The notes below the pieces were generated by a model. The model did not search any database. It had not been told where the DNA came from and saw nothing but the letters and a program-made list of their open reading frames with translations. Shown here piece by piece: positions 62,470 to 64,000 of a DNA stretch of 64,000 nucleotides; position 1 is the first letter of the stretch; every line of letters starts with the position of its first letter. The translations under genes were made by a program, and so were the position numbers. The DNA lies in contig WAEK01000021.1 of NCBI GenBank assembly GCA_011634665.1, forward strand, positions 697,501 to 761,500. The letters run 5' to 3'. The stretch comes from Mortierella sp. BCC40632. Its lineage: Eukaryota > Mortierellomycota > Mortierellomycetes > Mortierellales > Mortierellaceae.

Positions 62470-62910
62470 CTAGACGGTAACGTTCTCAATGCTTGGGGCC
62501 GAGTAGACCTGCAGCTGCCTCTTACCTACTCTCAAGAGATGTTCGATGGTGGCAAAGTCTTTGCGCTTGACTTCTGAATGCTTCCTGAATTGCATTCGGA
62601 TGAATGCATGAAAATGTGCACGGTTTGCCTGTTGGAGCAGGAGAGATCAATGTCGTAGGTTAGATTTCGACCGAGCGAATGAGAGAAGGCGAGAGTAGAA
62701 CACAGGGACAGAGAGAAAAGACCGAAAGCCGAGTGGATGTGTCATTGTTCGATTTAGAAAGAAGATCCGCACCTGGGGTTTCAGTCTGGCTGCACGGAAA
62801 CATTCTCGGTATAGGTTTATGACTTCCTGTTGCAGGCCTGAGCGGCGGACGGGAGGCAAAGGCATGTCGGATTGAATGAGAGCGTTTGCCGCATCAAAGC
62901 ATCGCGGCAT
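62470..62910 (-). CDS. SDHAF1: Succinate dehydrogenase assembly factor 1 (SDHAF1/Sdh6, LYR family)
   Basis: Mitochondrial LYR protein that helps insert iron-sulfur clusters into the SDH2 subunit of complex II. Minus-strand exons 62910-62773 and 62628-62470 close in phase 0 to 98 residues, typical for the family. The LYR motif is VINLYRECFRAARLKP in exon 1. Exon 2 has the family end ARAHFHAF-like start (NRAHFHAFIRMQFRKHSEVK), then FATIEHLLRVGKRQLQVYS. The basic C-terminal RVGKRQLQ matches SDHAF1 rather than other LYR proteins. The N-terminus before SGLQQEV is short and weakly presequence-like. Confidence 0.9.
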
Positions 62911-63883
62911 TGTCCGGGTCCTTTTATATAAAAAAAGGAGACATCACGTGAGGTATCTGGCGCCCGAGAGGAAGAAAGAGAGAGAGAGAGAGAGAGAAAA
63001 GAGAGAGAGAGAAGAGGCGTACCAAAAGAGTAAGGGACAAGGAAACAGAGACCAATGGGCCAGTGCTTCGCGTTTCTTTTTATCTCCGGGTCGGTGAGTC
63101 GAGGAAGAGGGGAGAAGGGTGTGGTGGCGTCTCTCGCTCTTTCATCTTCTCACCTCTCTCTCTCTCTCTCTCTCTCTTTCAGCCAAAGAGTCTCTTACTC
63201 CTCACGCGGCGTTCGAGACCAAGGAGCCAAATAAGCTTCTTCAGTGCCTCTTTTTTTTTTTTCTGCCTCGTTGTGATTTGCTTTGCTTTTTTTTCTTTTC
63301 CACTCTCCCATCCTTTCCAAATCATCTTATTTTCCTTCGGATCATCAATCCGTTAAATCCGTTCATCTCTGTCCATTAAATCATCATTTCATTTCCGGGT
63401 CAGATCAAAATCCATATCCATAATCCATCCGCTCGACCTGCTGACCGACCACGCACGCTCTCATCTCTCTGATAAATCCGCTCTTTTTCCAATTATCATA
63501 AATCATCATTTTAATTTTTCTTTATAAACTCTTTTTTTTTTCCAATTTCAAATTCACCCCATCCCACCCCATTTCCATCTGCGCGCCCCTGCTGCCGGAC
63601 TCGTTTGCTGCCCTGATTCCCCTTTCCTTTCTTCCGGCTTTCCATTTTTCATTTTCATTTCCTTCATTTCGGTCCGGATCGTCTTTTTGCTCTCTCTCTC
63701 TCCAACGCGACTTGGTTCCACGTCTGCACAGCGCCCTGTCCTTCCATCTCCGCCTATCACTCTTCCTTCACCTCTTTCTCTTTCTCCATATCCCACCTTT
63801 TACTTTTATCCCCCTGCCACCACTCTTGCTTGTCTGCCTCCACCACTTCCTCACCACCGCCCGCTCTTTGCTCAAAAGAGACG
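62911..63883. other. Divergent region between SDHAF1 and the right-edge gene
   Basis: GA-rich block (62970-63020), CT run (63153-63180), then a pyrimidine-rich and A/T-rich leader (ATCATC, AAATCC) before the ATG at 63884. No convincing coding exon here. Confidence 0.6.
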
Positions 63884-64000
63884 ATGGATACCCCCCATAC
63901 GGAAGGGTACTACTACACGGGCCAGACACCTTTCCGGAAGCCGAACGAGTCTTCATTGCGCTTCCATGCCCGTCGACTCGTGTCGATCCAGACCCTAGCC
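63884..64000 (+). CDS. Start of a gene running off the right edge (partial)
   Basis: An ATG after a long pyrimidine-rich leader opens 39 codons (MDTPHTEGYYYTGQTPFRKP, then NESSLRFHARRLVSIQTLA) with no stop before the window ends. Composition is clearly more coding-like than the sequence upstream. The product is not recognisable from this much. Confidence 0.5.
   Translation, partial: MDTPHTEGYYYTGQTPFRKPNESSLRFHARRLVSIQTLA

Noticed and set aside
63056..63240. Possible spliced exon pair (MGQCFAFLFISGS, then an exon after TTTCAG)
   Set aside because: The donor is plausible but the second exon runs into poly-T and gives low-complexity Phe; no conserved protein emerges.

Overview
This window is nuclear DNA from a fungus. 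The genes are split by GT-AG introns (mostly 50-1000 nt, one apparently near 2.9 kb). They encode fungal hallmarks: a Zn2Cys6 activator, an Atf1-type bZIP factor, a fused pseudouridine glycosidase/kinase and a Kex2-processed, GPI-anchor-like surface protein. Very long CT/GA microsatellites and hundreds of poly-T and poly-A runs fill introns and spacers. The gene style suggests an early-diverging lineage such as Mortierellomycotina or Mucoromycota, but that placement is an inference. I found no rRNA, tRNA, CRISPR, insertion sequence or clear transposon gene.

Layout. 0.2-6.7 kb: a YPD1-like HPt phosphotransfer protein (+) and the complex I assembly factor CIA30/NDUFAF1 (+). 7.3-11.4 kb: the ribosome-assembly GTPase NOG2 (-), divergent from cytochrome c oxidase subunit VIa/COX13 (+). 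12.2-23.3 kb: a tail-anchored protein of unknown function (+), an ING-family PHD protein (-), and a 1368-residue Zn2Cys6 transcription factor (+) divergent from ING. 25-31 kb: a HAD/deoxynucleotidase-like protein with a long acidic tail (+) converging on an Atf1-type bZIP factor (-). 31-37.2 kb: a gene-poor stretch with minisatellites and only weak exon candidates. 37.2-45.4 kb: WSS1 protease, a secreted or GPI-type protein, ribosomal protein L11 and prohibitin-2, all on the minus strand. 45.8-52 kb: SmB (+), divergent from PHB2, then a large four-TM protein (+). 52.4-62.9 kb: bifunctional pseudouridine glycosidase/kinase, COX4, a SANT-domain protein and the SDH assembly factor SDHAF1, all on the minus strand. 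A last plus-strand gene runs off the right edge.

Functional themes. Five genes serve the mitochondrial respiratory chain or inner membrane (CIA30, COX13, PHB2, COX4, SDHAF1). Two belong to known stress-signalling routes (YPD1 and the Atf1-type bZIP). The window does not form a co-transcribed cluster, so these groupings may be chance.

Most exon phases close exactly, which supports the models. Three do not: a 5-bp tandem duplication in the PHD finger of the ING gene, one extra base in an A5 run in the pseudouridine gene, and a CIA30 junction with no GT donor. These are either assembly errors or real lesions. I see no convincing new multi-gene system. The most interesting points are the start exons reduced to the ATG codon alone, the palindromic T(n)A(n) junctions, and the broken frames.
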